Shown here piece by piece: positions 9,401 to 17,037 of a stretch of 64,000 nt of DNA (position 1 is its first letter; each line of letters starts with the position of its first letter). This stretch comes from Basilea psittacipulmonis DSM 24701. Lineage in GTDB: Bacteria > Pseudomonadota > Gammaproteobacteria > Burkholderiales > Burkholderiaceae_B. The stretch covers positions 1,426,001 to 1,490,000 of the forward strand of contig NZ_CP009238.1 in NCBI RefSeq assembly GCF_000743945.1. Direction: 5' to 3'. The notes beneath the pieces were generated by a model. It saw only the letters and a list, made by a program, of their open reading frames with translations, did not search any database and had not been told where the DNA came from. Position numbers and translations under genes: made by a program.

Positions 9401-10276
9401 ATGTATGATTCACTTACTACCGTCAGAGACCTTATTCGTTACGCAATCACTGAATTTAACAAAGCACGTTTGTTTTTTGGTCATGGTTCTGATAATGTTT
9501 ACGATGAAGCGGTTTATTTGGTTTTACACAGTCTGCATCTACCGCTAGATAGACTAGAACCTTTTATGGATGCACATGTTACCTCTCAAGAAAAAGCACA
9601 ATGTCTGGCATTGATTGAACAACGCGTCTCTACACGAAAACCGTTAGCATACTTGACTGGCGAGGCTTGGTTGCAAGGTGAACGTTTTATTAGTCGCGAA
9701 GGTGTTATTGTGCCTCGTTCGCCCATTGCCGAGTTATTAGCTGAACGACTCGAACCTTGGATTGAAGATCCCGATGCACCATTGCATATCTTGGATATGT
9801 GCACAGGTTCAGGATGTTTGGCGATCTTAGCAACAAAAGCATTTCCTCAAGCAGCCGTCGATGCAGTGGATATTTGCGATCAAGCCTTAGACCTAGCTGA
9901 AGAAAATATTGAGTTACATGCAGCACCTGTTACTTTGATCAAAAGTAATATTTTTTCAGAGGTTCCAAACGACGATCCTTATGATTTGATGATTTGCAAT
10001 CCGCCTTATGTCAACCAACAGTCGATGAAAAATCTTCCTGCAGAATACTTGCATGAACCCAGACTGGCTTTAGCAGGCGGTCAAGACGGTATGGACTTTA
10101 TTCGTGAATTTTTAAAACAAGCACCTGATTACTTAACCGATCATGGTCTTATTGTTTTAGAAATTGGTCATGAAGCGGTCCATTTTGAACAAGCATTTCC
10201 TGAATTAAATTTCACTTATCTCTCTACCATGACTCAAGAACAATCGATTGTCTTGATTCAAGCCAGAGATTTATAA
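9401..10276 (+). CDS. prmB: 50S ribosomal protein L3 N5-glutamine methyltransferase
   Basis: A SAM-dependent methyltransferase of the HemK/PrmB family. The SAM-binding motif ILDMCTGSGCLAI and the catalytic NPPY (in LMICNPPYVN) are both present. The N-terminal part (LIRYAITEFNKARLFFGHGSDNVYDEAVYLV) matches PrmB rather than PrmC: PrmB has the FGHGTDNAxDEA pattern. It methylates a glutamine of ribosomal protein L3. It is third in the dapD-dapE-prmB-yheS run, an order seen in relatives. Confidence 0.94.
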   Translation: MYDSLTTVRDLIRYAITEFNKARLFFGHGSDNVYDEAVYLVLHSLHLPLDRLEPFMDAHVTSQEKAQCLALIEQRVSTRKPLAYLTGEAWLQGERFISREGVIVPRSPIAELLAERLEPWIEDPDAPLHILDMCTGSGCLAILATKAFPQAAVDAVDICDQALDLAEENIELHAAPVTLIKSNIFSEVPNDDPYDLMICNPPYVNQQSMKNLPAEYLHEPRLALAGGQDGMDFIREFLKQAPDYLTDHGLIVLEIGHEAVHFEQAFPELNFTYLSTMTQEQSIVLIQARDL

Positions 10277-10285
10277 ATTTCACTC

Positions 10286-12187
10286 ATGATTAAAGGCGAA
10301 AATATCACGCTAAGAAGAGGAACCAAGATTCTTCTTCACGAAGCAAACATGGTCATTCATCCAGGTGAACGAGTCGGTATTGTCGGCAAAAATGGGGCTG
10401 GCAAAACCTCTCTATTTGCTCTTTTGGAGGGATCCATCGATATTGATGAGGGAACGCTATTTATCCCTCCAAACTGGAAAATTGCTTCTGTTGAACAAGA
10501 AATCCATGATACCCATTCATCAGCCGTGGCCTTTGTGATGGATGGAGATAAAGAACTGAAACAATTAAATCATGAAAAAGATCGTTTAATCCAAGCAGAA
10601 AAATCGCCCGAAACCATCCAAGCCTTAGCTCAGATTGAAACGCGTCTTGATGAAATTCAAGCGTGGAATGCTCAAGCACGGGCCAAGCAATTATTATCTG
10701 GATTAGGGTTTCATTCATCCGAATGGGACAAGCCTGTATCGGCGTTTTCAGGCGGTTGGCAGATGCGATTAAATCTAGCCCGAGCATTAATGACTCCCTC
10801 TGATTTGTTGCTATTGGACGAACCGACTAACCATTTAGATTTAGATGCCATTTTGTGGTTAGAAAAATGGTTATCACAGTATCCTGGCACAGTCTTAATG
10901 ATTTCTCATGACAGTGAATTTTTAAATAGTGTATCCAAAGTTATTCTGAGTTTTGAACAACAAAAATTGCATCGTTACAAAGGCAATTTTGATAGTTATT
11001 TAACACAAAAAGCCGAAAAACTAAAACAAGAAAATCTTGCCATTGAAAAGCAAGAAAAACAAACCGCTAAACTTGAAGCATTTATCAGTCGATTCAAAGC
11101 CAAAGCCAGCAAAGCAAAACAAGCCCAAAGTCGCGTCAAGGCTTTAGAAAAAATGCAAAAGCTTGCACCTGTTTATCAAGAAAGTGGGATTCATATCCAA
11201 TTAAGCTCCCCTAAAAACATGCCTGATCCGCTGATTGTTTTAGACAAAGCGTGCATGGGTTATGCCGATCATCCCGTATTGAATCACATTGATTTAATGG
11301 TTCGAGCAAAATCTCGTGTCGGGATACTAGGCGTTAATGGTGCTGGAAAATCAACGTTTATCAAAAGCCTTATCGGCGAGATTCCTCTCTTAGGCGGTCA
11401 TATCACCGTATCCAAAGGTACCAAAATCGGCTATTTTGCTCAACATCAGCTGGACCTATTAGATTTAGATAGCACGCCGTTACAGCATCTGCAACGCATT
11501 GCCCCAGATGCAAATGAACAGACATTACGTAATTATTTAGGTCGATTTGCGTTTCATGGCAACCAAGTTTTAGAACCTGTACGCCCTTTATCAGGTGGTG
11601 AAAAAGCACGTTTAGCTTTGGCGATGATAGTTTGGGAAGAGCCTAATCTCTTGCTTTTAGACGAACCGAGCAACCACTTGGATATGGATACACGTGAAGC
11701 CTTAGCCAATGCTTTAACCGAGTTTGAAGGATCGGTGTTATTAGTATCCCATGATCGACATTTATTACGTACCACTGTTGATGAATTTTGGGTCGTATTC
11801 AATGGCAAGATTGAGGCATTTAACGGGGATTTGGAAGACTATCGCCAATGGTTAAATGATCAATTAACGCCGACACAAAACACAGCAGAAAAAACTCATA
11901 TTGATCGAAAAGAACAAAAACGTATTGAAGCACAGGAACGTCAAAGACTGGCCCAATTACGCAAACCTATTTTGCAAAAAATTGAGGCTTTGGAAAAGGA
12001 ACTTGATGCGATACAAAAACGTCTTTCTGAATTAAATGAGCAAATTGCTGATCCGCATTTATATGAAGATCAAAATAAAGAAACCTGTATAAAGGTTATG
12101 TTTGAGCATGGTGAATTAAATACCAAAAATACAACATTAGAAGCAGAATGGTTGTCGCTACAAGAGAAATTAGAAACAATTTTGTAA
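10286..12187 (+). CDS. yheS: ABC-F family ATPase (YheS-like)
   Basis: A soluble 633-residue protein with two ABC ATPase domains and no membrane segments, the mark of ABC-F proteins that act on ribosomes. Domain 1 has Walker A GKNGAGKTS and signature FSGGWQMRL followed by LLLLDEPTNHLDLD. Domain 2 has GVNGAGKST and LSGGEKARL followed by LLLLDEPSNHLDMD. A charged linker (about residues 235-310) and a C-terminal coiled coil (about 540-633) are present. Overall sequence follows E. coli YheS (for example WLEKWLSQYPGTVLMISHD), not Uup or EttA. It is the last gene of the operon. Confidence 0.92.
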   Translation: MIKGENITLRRGTKILLHEANMVIHPGERVGIVGKNGAGKTSLFALLEGSIDIDEGTLFIPPNWKIASVEQEIHDTHSSAVAFVMDGDKELKQLNHEKDRLIQAEKSPETIQALAQIETRLDEIQAWNAQARAKQLLSGLGFHSSEWDKPVSAFSGGWQMRLNLARALMTPSDLLLLDEPTNHLDLDAILWLEKWLSQYPGTVLMISHDSEFLNSVSKVILSFEQQKLHRYKGNFDSYLTQKAEKLKQENLAIEKQEKQTAKLEAFISRFKAKASKAKQAQSRVKALEKMQKLAPVYQESGIHIQLSSPKNMPDPLIVLDKACMGYADHPVLNHIDLMVRAKSRVGILGVNGAGKSTFIKSLIGEIPLLGGHITVSKGTKIGYFAQHQLDLLDLDSTPLQHLQRIAPDANEQTLRNYLGRFAFHGNQVLEPVRPLSGGEKARLALAMIVWEEPNLLLLDEPSNHLDMDTREALANALTEFEGSVLLVSHDRHLLRTTVDEFWVVFNGKIEAFNGDLEDYRQWLNDQLTPTQNTAEKTHIDRKEQKRIEAQERQRLAQLRKPILQKIEALEKELDAIQKRLSELNEQIADPHLYEDQNKETCIKVMFEHGELNTKNTTLEAEWLSLQEKLETIL

Positions 12188-12216
12188 CACAGCAACAATT
12201 TCAAAAAAAAGTATTA

Positions 12217-12222
12217 TATACT
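12217..12222 (+). promoter_or_regulatory. Possible -10 box upstream of the C15 tract
   Basis: TATACT within TATATACT sits 20 bp before the poly-C tract and 42 bp before the glycosyltransferase ATG. No good -35 hexamer is visible. If correct, the poly-C tract lies in the untranslated leader. Confidence 0.35.
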
Positions 12223-12241
12223 TTATCTTAGATTGCAAACT

Positions 12242-12256
12242 CCCCCCCCCCCCCCC
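12242..12256 (+). repeat. Homopolymer tract of 15 C before the glycosyltransferase start
   Basis: Fifteen consecutive C residues end 7 bp before the ATG at 12264, in an AT-rich context. They occupy the place where a Shine-Dalgarno sequence would be, and none is visible. Tracts of this length are prone to slipped-strand length change. In Bordetella, as I recall, fim promoters carry similar poly-C tracts that drive phase variation. Here the tract would alter leader length and translation initiation or, if a TTG at 12233 is used, reading frame. Confidence 0.95.
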
Positions 12257-12263
12257 GAAAATT

Positions 12264-13127
12264 ATGTCTCCTGAACGTATTTCTGTGACGATTTTGGTTT
12301 CAAACTCAAGTCGAACATTACATGAGTGTTTATCTCGTTTAAAAGCTTTTGATGAGGTCGTTATTTATTTAAATAACTCGACTGATCAATCTTCGCAGAT
12401 CGCTCGTTCATTTCCGAATACGACTATTGTTGAGGGACCTTTTTTGGGTTTTGGTGAATCGAAAAATCTAGCCGCAAAATATGCTCGCCATGATTGGATT
12501 TTGAATATTGATGCCGATGAGTTGGTTCATGAAGATACCATCAAAAGCATAAAAGAACTGCCTGATGAACTGAATCCAAACACGGTTTATTACATCAAAC
12601 GATGTAATTATTATCTCGGTCAAGCGGTCAATCATTCACCTTGGGGTTCGGATGATGTCATTCGTCTTTATCATCGACAAACCACACAGTTCAACACCAA
12701 GAAAGTTCATGAATCCATTATGTTGTCTGATGAGATTAAAACCGCGTATCTCGATGGTGAACTGGAACACTACTCATATGGCAGTAGTTTAGAGATGTTA
12801 AAGAAAAACATTCAATACAGCGAACTCTACGCCCAACAATACCAGTACAAAAAACGTTCTAATATCATCACCTCCTCCTTGCATGCTTTGATGAGCTTTT
12901 TCAAATCAATGGTTCTCAAAGGCGGATTCTTAGATGGATTGCCTGGATGGGTGATTAATTGGGCTGGCGTGAACGGCACTTTTTTCAAATATGTTCGTTT
13001 GGCTGAAAAAATCGTCAAGCCAAAATTGATGTATTCATCAACGACGATTTATCAGACAAACTGGATCAAATCAAACAAAATTTTGAGACCCTATCTCCGA
13101 ATCTTAACGTTCAAGATTATTCGTTGA
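12264..13127 (+). CDS. Glycosyltransferase family 2 (WaaE/KdtX-like, probable LPS core)
   Basis: A 287-residue GT-A fold protein. The N-terminus (ISVTILVSNSSRTLHECLSRLKAFDEVVIYLNNSTDQS) and the NIDADELVHEDT segment with the DxD-type metal site are characteristic of the family that adds glucose or another sugar to the LPS inner core. HESI and the C-terminal amphipathic region GGFLDGLPGWVINWAGV, which may touch the membrane, also fit. It follows a C15 tract with no ribosome binding site. The last 40 or so residues (after about residue 247) look less natural than the protein encoded by the -1 frame over the same bases; see the next entry. Confidence 0.85.
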   Translation: MSPERISVTILVSNSSRTLHECLSRLKAFDEVVIYLNNSTDQSSQIARSFPNTTIVEGPFLGFGESKNLAAKYARHDWILNIDADELVHEDTIKSIKELPDELNPNTVYYIKRCNYYLGQAVNHSPWGSDDVIRLYHRQTTQFNTKKVHESIMLSDEIKTAYLDGELEHYSYGSSLEMLKKNIQYSELYAQQYQYKKRSNIITSSLHALMSFFKSMVLKGGFLDGLPGWVINWAGVNGTFFKYVRLAEKIVKPKLMYSSTTIYQTNWIKSNKILRPYLRILTFKIIR

Positions 13128-13387
13128 TTCATGACGACAATCAACTCGTCAAAAGCTGTGAACAATCTTCTGCTGATTTAGTCGTCATCATAGAAAAATA
13201 TGATCAGCCTTTGAGCGAAACAAGGCTTAAAAAGGCGTTTGAGCGTGAATTACTCAATCATTATTTTTGGAAGAATGAGGAATTAGGTATCTATGCCTTT
13301 TTGAAAAATAGTGTGGTTTGGAAAAATATTCAGAACAAAACACATCTTGAACAAGCGTTAAAAAACAAACAGACGATGAGTATCTAA
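13124..13387 (+). CDS. Unassigned small ORF, possibly the frameshifted C-terminal part of the glycosyltransferase
   Basis: From the TTG at 13124 this encodes 87 residues rich in charged residues (ADLVVIIEKYDQPLSETR, AFERELLNHYFWKNEELG). The frame is in fact open from 13007 and reads a protein-like sequence (KIDVFINDDLSDKLDQIKQ) before the first usable start codon. An A6 run at 13006-13011 lies exactly where this frame opens; one extra A there would join it to the glycosyltransferase. I recognise no domain. It may be a C-terminal extension, a separate overlapping gene, or decay. No terminator follows before the merR region. Confidence 0.4.
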   Translation: MIHDDNQLVKSCEQSSADLVVIIEKYDQPLSETRLKKAFERELLNHYFWKNEELGIYAFLKNSVVWKNIQNKTHLEQALKNKQTMSI

Positions 13388-13490
13388 GTCTCAAAGAGAT
13401 GAAACCACGAGCTTTTACAAGCCCTTTGTGCGTTTCATTTTCGCATCTGTAATTTGAATGATATACTATTAAGAGTTTGAAAAAATTTTG

Positions 13491-13895
13491 ATGATTATGA
13501 CTAGCCCAGATACTCAAGAAACTCAGTCATCTACTTCTGAGAAAACCGAATTACCGACCATTCCTAGTAAACGTTATTTCACCATTAGTGAAGTAGCGAA
13601 TCTTTGTAATGTTTCACCTAGCATTCTAAGATATTGGGAACAAGAATTTGCTGAAAAATTATCCGTTACCCGTCGCAATAACCGCCGTTACTACCAAAGA
13701 CATGAGGTATTAATCGTTCGCGATATTCGTCGTCTCTTGTATGATGAGGGATACACGATTAGTGGTGCACGTAACAAACTCGGCGGAGGTAAGGAGTTTG
13801 ACAGTCAAATCGTACGTTTTAGTCACTCTGATATTCAGAAAATACGTGCCGATCTGAAAGGCATTATCGATATTTTTGACGACATCATTAAATAA
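13491..13895 (+). CDS. MerR family transcriptional regulator
   Basis: A small DNA-binding protein of 134 residues or fewer. After a disordered start (SPDTQETQSSTSEKTELP), the winged HTH is clear: RYFTISEVANLCNVSPSILRYWEQEF, then TRRNNRRYYQRHEVLIVRDIRRLLYDEGYTISGAR. There is no large effector-binding domain. In many betaproteobacteria a gene like this follows ihfA; no ihfA is next to it here. The start could be ATG 13491 or 13497; no clear ribosome binding site decides. It is followed by a strong terminator. Confidence 0.88.
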   Translation: MIMTSPDTQETQSSTSEKTELPTIPSKRYFTISEVANLCNVSPSILRYWEQEFAEKLSVTRRNNRRYYQRHEVLIVRDIRRLLYDEGYTISGARNKLGGGKEFDSQIVRFSHSDIQKIRADLKGIIDIFDDIIK

Positions 13896-13901
13896 TCTCT
13901 G

Positions 13902-13931
13902 AAATGGCACAGCAACTTGTGCCATTTTTCT
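13902..13931 (+). terminator. Rho-independent terminator after the merR-type gene
   Basis: A 10-bp perfect stem AAATGGCACA (13902-13911) / TGTGCCATTT (13918-13927) with a 6-nt loop, followed by T-rich sequence. Confidence 0.88.
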
Positions 13932-14088
13932 TATCACACTTCTATTACGTCACTATTCTTATCCACACTTCTTTTACCACATCATTCTTTTTGCGACTTA
14001 CAAGCGACTACATCACCCTATTAGCGTATGTAAAAGACACTATCTAGGAGTGAGTTAGGTGTGGGTTTTTCACAAAATTTTATCTTTA

Positions 14089-14102
14089 TTGATAAAAATC
14101 AT
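14089..14102. promoter_or_regulatory. FNR/CRP-type operator-like site upstream of lldD
   Basis: TTGATAAAAATCAT matches the FNR/Anr consensus TTGAT-N4-ATCAA at 9 of 10 fixed positions. It lies about 140 bp upstream of lldD in a gene-free region (13932-14243). Oxygen control of a respiratory lactate dehydrogenase would make sense, but in AT-rich DNA a chance match is possible. Confidence 0.4.
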
Positions 14103-14161
14103 TATTTTTATTAACTCCTTGCAATTTTATGACGGCACTGTAATAAAATAATATGTTGGAT

Positions 14162-14206
14162 TTATTTAAAGCAGATGTCACGATGGATAACGTCTGTTTT
14201 AAATAA
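14162..14206 (+). promoter_or_regulatory. Long hairpin in the lldD leader
   Basis: TTATTTAAAGCAGATGT (14162-14178) pairs over 17 positions with 14190-14206, with two G-U pairs and no mismatch, around an 11-nt loop. The structure ends 37 bp before the lldD ATG and has no T-run immediately after it. It may be a leader RNA element, the end of an upstream transcript, or an imperfect operator palindrome. Confidence 0.55.
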
Positions 14207-14243
14207 CAAAACATTCAAATATTTTTGATGAGGTAATCAAATA

Positions 14244-15443
14244 ATGTTATTTAGCAAAAATCCTGACCTTAGCAAGATTACTTGCATAAAAGATTTAGAA
14301 AAGATCGGTCGTATTAAAGTGCCTCGTATGTTCTATGACTATTGCAACACTGGTTCATGGACACAATCCACTTATCATCACAATGTTGACGATCTCCAAA
14401 AATTAAAATTCAAACAACGCGTGGCGATTGATATGGAAGGACGCAACACGCGAAGTCAGCTATTAGGTCAAGATGTCAGTATGCCGTTAGCATTATCGCC
14501 AGTAGGTTTAACTGGTATGCAACGTGCCGATGGAGAAATTTTAGCAGCCAAGGCGGCAGAGCGATTTGGCGTGCCTTTCACACTTTCAACAATGAGTATC
14601 TGCTCAATTGAAGATGTCGCAGAACACACAACAAAACCTTTCTGGTTCCAACTTTACTTCATGAGAGATCGTTCTTTTATGGCCGATCTGATCAAACGTG
14701 CTCATGATGCAGGTTGTTCAACTTTAGTTGTGACTCTTGATTTGCAAGTTTTGGGCCAACGTCACCGCGATATTAAAAATGGATTATCAACACCACCAAA
14801 ACCTACCATTCGTAACTTGCTTGATTTAGCTTTGCGTCCAGAATGGTGCTGGCACATGCTTCAAACCAAACGTCGCCAATTTGGTAATATCGTTGGTCAC
14901 GTAAAAGGTGTTAGTGATATGTCTTCCTTGTCTTCTTGGACAGCTGACCAATTTGACCCAAGATTAAGTTGGGATGACATCGAGTGGATCAAAGAACGTT
15001 GGGATAGAAAACTTATCATCAAAGGTATTATGGAACCTGAAGATGCTCAGTTGGCACATGAACATGGTGCCGATGCGATTGTCGTTTCTAACCATGGCGG
15101 TCGTCAGTTAGACGGGGCCCCTTCTACCATCGATGCCCTACCTAGAATTGTGGACCTTTATCAGAAACTTAATAGCAAAACTGAAATCTATATGGATAGC
15201 GGTATTCGCACAGGTCAAGACATTTTGCGTGCATTAGCATTAGGTGCAAAAGGCGTGATGATCGGACGTGCGTTCATTTATGGTTTACAAGCCTATGGTG
15301 AAGCAGGTGTTTACAAAGCATTGTCTATCTTGCAAAAAGAACTTGAAACATCTATGGCATTTTGTGGTTGCACAGAAATCAGTCAGCTTTCTACTGAAAT
15401 TTTGCACAACTACAAAACATGGATTAAGGATAAATTAGATTAA
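14244..15443 (+). CDS. lldD: FMN-dependent L-lactate dehydrogenase
   Basis: A membrane-associated respiratory flavoenzyme that oxidises L-lactate to pyruvate and passes electrons to quinone. It has 399 residues and belongs to the FMN-dependent alpha-hydroxy acid dehydrogenase family. The active-site segment VSNHGGRQLDG carries the catalytic His and Arg; DSGIRTGQDILRALALGAKGVMIGR is the FMN phosphate-binding region; YDYCNTGSWTQ is the family N-terminal motif. AGGT precedes the ATG at 14244. Two TRAP-type binding proteins of a group that includes lactate binders lie just beyond, convergent with this gene. Confidence 0.94.
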   Translation: MLFSKNPDLSKITCIKDLEKIGRIKVPRMFYDYCNTGSWTQSTYHHNVDDLQKLKFKQRVAIDMEGRNTRSQLLGQDVSMPLALSPVGLTGMQRADGEILAAKAAERFGVPFTLSTMSICSIEDVAEHTTKPFWFQLYFMRDRSFMADLIKRAHDAGCSTLVVTLDLQVLGQRHRDIKNGLSTPPKPTIRNLLDLALRPEWCWHMLQTKRRQFGNIVGHVKGVSDMSSLSSWTADQFDPRLSWDDIEWIKERWDRKLIIKGIMEPEDAQLAHEHGADAIVVSNHGGRQLDGAPSTIDALPRIVDLYQKLNSKTEIYMDSGIRTGQDILRALALGAKGVMIGRAFIYGLQAYGEAGVYKALSILQKELETSMAFCGCTEISQLSTEILHNYKTWIKDKLD

Positions 15444-15456
15444 TCCTTTTCTAATG

Positions 15457-15487
15457 AAAAAGCTGATGTGACGACATCAGCTTTTTT
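15457..15487 (+). terminator. Rho-independent terminator after lldD
   Basis: A 13-bp perfect stem AAAAAGCTGATGT (15457-15469) / ACATCAGCTTTTT (15474-15486) with a 4-nt loop, followed by further T residues. Confidence 0.92.
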
Positions 15488-15660
15488 TATGCACGCTTAT
15501 TTACGCGTCTGACTGATCTTCTGTATAAGATTATTTACGCGTCTGGCGGATCTTCTGCATAAGATTATTTCCGCGTTTGACGGATCTTCTGCATAAGATT
15601 ATTTCCGCGTTTGACGGATCTTCTGTGCCAAATATCGCGTCCCTGTTGCCACAGGGTATT

Positions 15661-15686
15661 AAAAAGAGGTCTGCCGACCTCTTTTT
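15661..15686. terminator. Bidirectional terminator, first copy in the 161-bp repeat
   Basis: An 11-bp perfect stem AAAAAGAGGTC / GACCTCTTTTT with loop TGCC, flanked by A- and T-runs on either side. Confidence 0.85.
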
Positions 15687-15822
15687 AATCGTACGTGGTT
15701 TGGCTTCGCTGAACCACTTACACGCTTATTTACGCGTTTAATGGATCTTCTGTATAAGATTATTTCCGCGTCTGACGAATCTTCTGAGCCAAATATCGCG
15801 TCCCTGTTGCCACAGGGTATTA

Positions 15823-15848
15823 AAAAAGAGGTCTGCCGACCTCTTTTT
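15823..15848. terminator. Bidirectional terminator, second copy in the 161-bp repeat
   Basis: The same stem-loop as at 15661-15686. It is the nearest strong terminator after the minus-strand binding-protein gene and so probably ends that operon. Confidence 0.85.
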
Positions 15849-15921
15849 AATCGTACGTGGTTTGGCTTCGCTGAACCACTTACACGCTTATTTACGCGTC
15901 TGACTGATCTTCTGTATAAGA

Positions 15922-17037
15922 TTATTTACGCGTTTGGCGAATCTTCTGTGCTAGGTAACGCGTGTAAGTGGTTTCTATAATATTAAACCAGCTGATTAGG
16001 CTATCGCGATATGAGAAATAGTCATCCGCAATTTTCTTAAACATTGGATCGGCATTGGAATATTTCTCTACAATTTTCTGAGAAGCATCATATGCAGCAT
16101 CCATAATTTCTGTTGAGAAATCTCTTAACACGGCTCCCTGAGCGAGTAAGCGACGCATCGCATCGGGGTTTTTGCCATCGTAAGCAGCGATAGAATTCAT
16201 TGCAGAACGCCAACACGCATCTTGTAAGATGGTTTGGTAGCTTTCTGGTAATTGATGAAATGCCTCTAAATTAAAGTATGCAGAGAATTGTCCTGAACCT
16301 TCCCAGAAACCTGGATAATAGTAGTATTTGGCAACTTTATAGAAACCTTGTTTTTCATCATCATAAGGTCCAATCCATTCCACCGCATCTAAAGTGCCTT
16401 TTTCCAAAGACGGATAAATATCACCACCTGGAATTTGTTGAGGCACCACACCTAATGCAGACAACATTTCCCCTGTGAAGCCAGCCGTTCGCATTTTCAA
16501 GCCGTGTAAATCAGCAACTGTTTTGACTTCTTTGCGGAACCAGCCACCCATTTGGGCTCCAGTATTACCAATCGGTCTAGACAAAATATTCGCTTGAGCA
16601 AACAACTCATCCAATAGCTTTTGTCCATTACCCTCAATCATCCAAGAAAAGGCTTGACGTGTATTTAAACCAAACGGCAAAGCTGTATCAAAACAATAAG
16701 CTGGATTTTTGCCAAAATAATAATAACTAGCTGTCGCACCAGCTTGTACCACTCCTTTTGAAACCGCATCAAAGACCTGAAACGCAGGCACAATTTCGCC
16801 TGGTGGATAAACATCAATTTGGAATTGACCGTTTGTAGCTTGACGCACGTACTCAGCCATATTCGTGGAAGCGGCGTAAAGAATCGGAAGTGATTTGGGG
16901 AAACTAGAAGTTAATCGCCAACGCACACTAGGCTGCGTGTTGGCAACTACTGGTGCTGCGACGACCGCCGTGCCACCTGCTATTGCGGTCAATCCAGCTT
17001 TCTTCAAAAACGAACGACGTTTCATATTTTGCACCAT
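15922..17037 (-). CDS. TRAP transporter substrate-binding protein (DctP family), second of tandem pair
   Basis: A 371-residue periplasmic binding protein with a Tat-type signal (MKRRSFLKKAGLTAIAGGTAVVAAPVVA). Family segments include GQFQIDVYPPGEIVPAFQVFDAV, GLKMRTAGFTGEMLSALGVVPQQIPGGDIYPSLEKGTLDA and a YYYPGFWEGSG segment. These place it with the TakP / mannitol-chloroaromatic (COG4663) group, which binds alpha-keto acids, lactate and similar anions. The ATG at 17037 overlaps the upstream paralogue's stop (TAATG), giving translational coupling. No DctQ or DctM membrane subunit is in the window. Its 3' end is the source sequence of the adjacent repeat array. Confidence 0.92.
   Translation of the reverse strand: MVQNMKRRSFLKKAGLTAIAGGTAVVAAPVVANTQPSVRWRLTSSFPKSLPILYAASTNMAEYVRQATNGQFQIDVYPPGEIVPAFQVFDAVSKGVVQAGATASYYYFGKNPAYCFDTALPFGLNTRQAFSWMIEGNGQKLLDELFAQANILSRPIGNTGAQMGGWFRKEVKTVADLHGLKMRTAGFTGEMLSALGVVPQQIPGGDIYPSLEKGTLDAVEWIGPYDDEKQGFYKVAKYYYYPGFWEGSGQFSAYFNLEAFHQLPESYQTILQDACWRSAMNSIAAYDGKNPDAMRRLLAQGAVLRDFSTEIMDAAYDASQKIVEKYSNADPMFKKIADDYFSYRDSLISWFNIIETTYTRYLAQKIRQTRK

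Larger units (their letters stand above)
15497..15921. repeat. Array of stranded gene tails: 34-bp repeats derived from the dctP-like 3' end
   Basis: Repeat units start at 15497, 15531, 15565, 15599, 15726, 15760 and 15888, most exactly 34 bp apart, with the same head-to-tail orientation and no spacers. On the minus strand nearly every unit encodes QKIRQTRK followed by TAA, the exact C-terminus of the neighbouring binding-protein gene, whose own end (15922 onward) is the last unit. Units at 15599-15640 and 15760-15801 extend further and encode TRYLAQKIRQTRK plus stop. The differences between those two long copies and the resident end are all synonymous, so they look like ends of former genes and not random copies. 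Confidence 0.9.
15599..15921. repeat. Tandem duplication of a 161-bp unit containing gene tail plus terminator
   Basis: Bases 15599-15759 and 15760-15921 are near-identical direct copies (161 and 162 bp; the second has one extra A in an A-run). Each holds a long gene tail, the palindrome CCCTGTTGCCACAGGG, a strong bidirectional terminator, a GTGGTT/AACCAC stem and one short 34-bp tail. The segment GAACCACTTACACGC (15873-15887) also recurs inverted inside the resident gene as GCGTGTAAGTGGTTTC (15960-15975). Confidence 0.9.

Noticed and set aside
13932..14243. Possible tRNA or other structured RNA gene before lldD
   Set aside because: No cloverleaf found. The only clear structure is the 14162-14206 hairpin, which is listed as a leader element.
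15497..15921. Regular 34-bp repeats resembling a CRISPR array
   Set aside because: Units are contiguous without unique spacers, encode a gene's C-terminus, and no cas genes are near.
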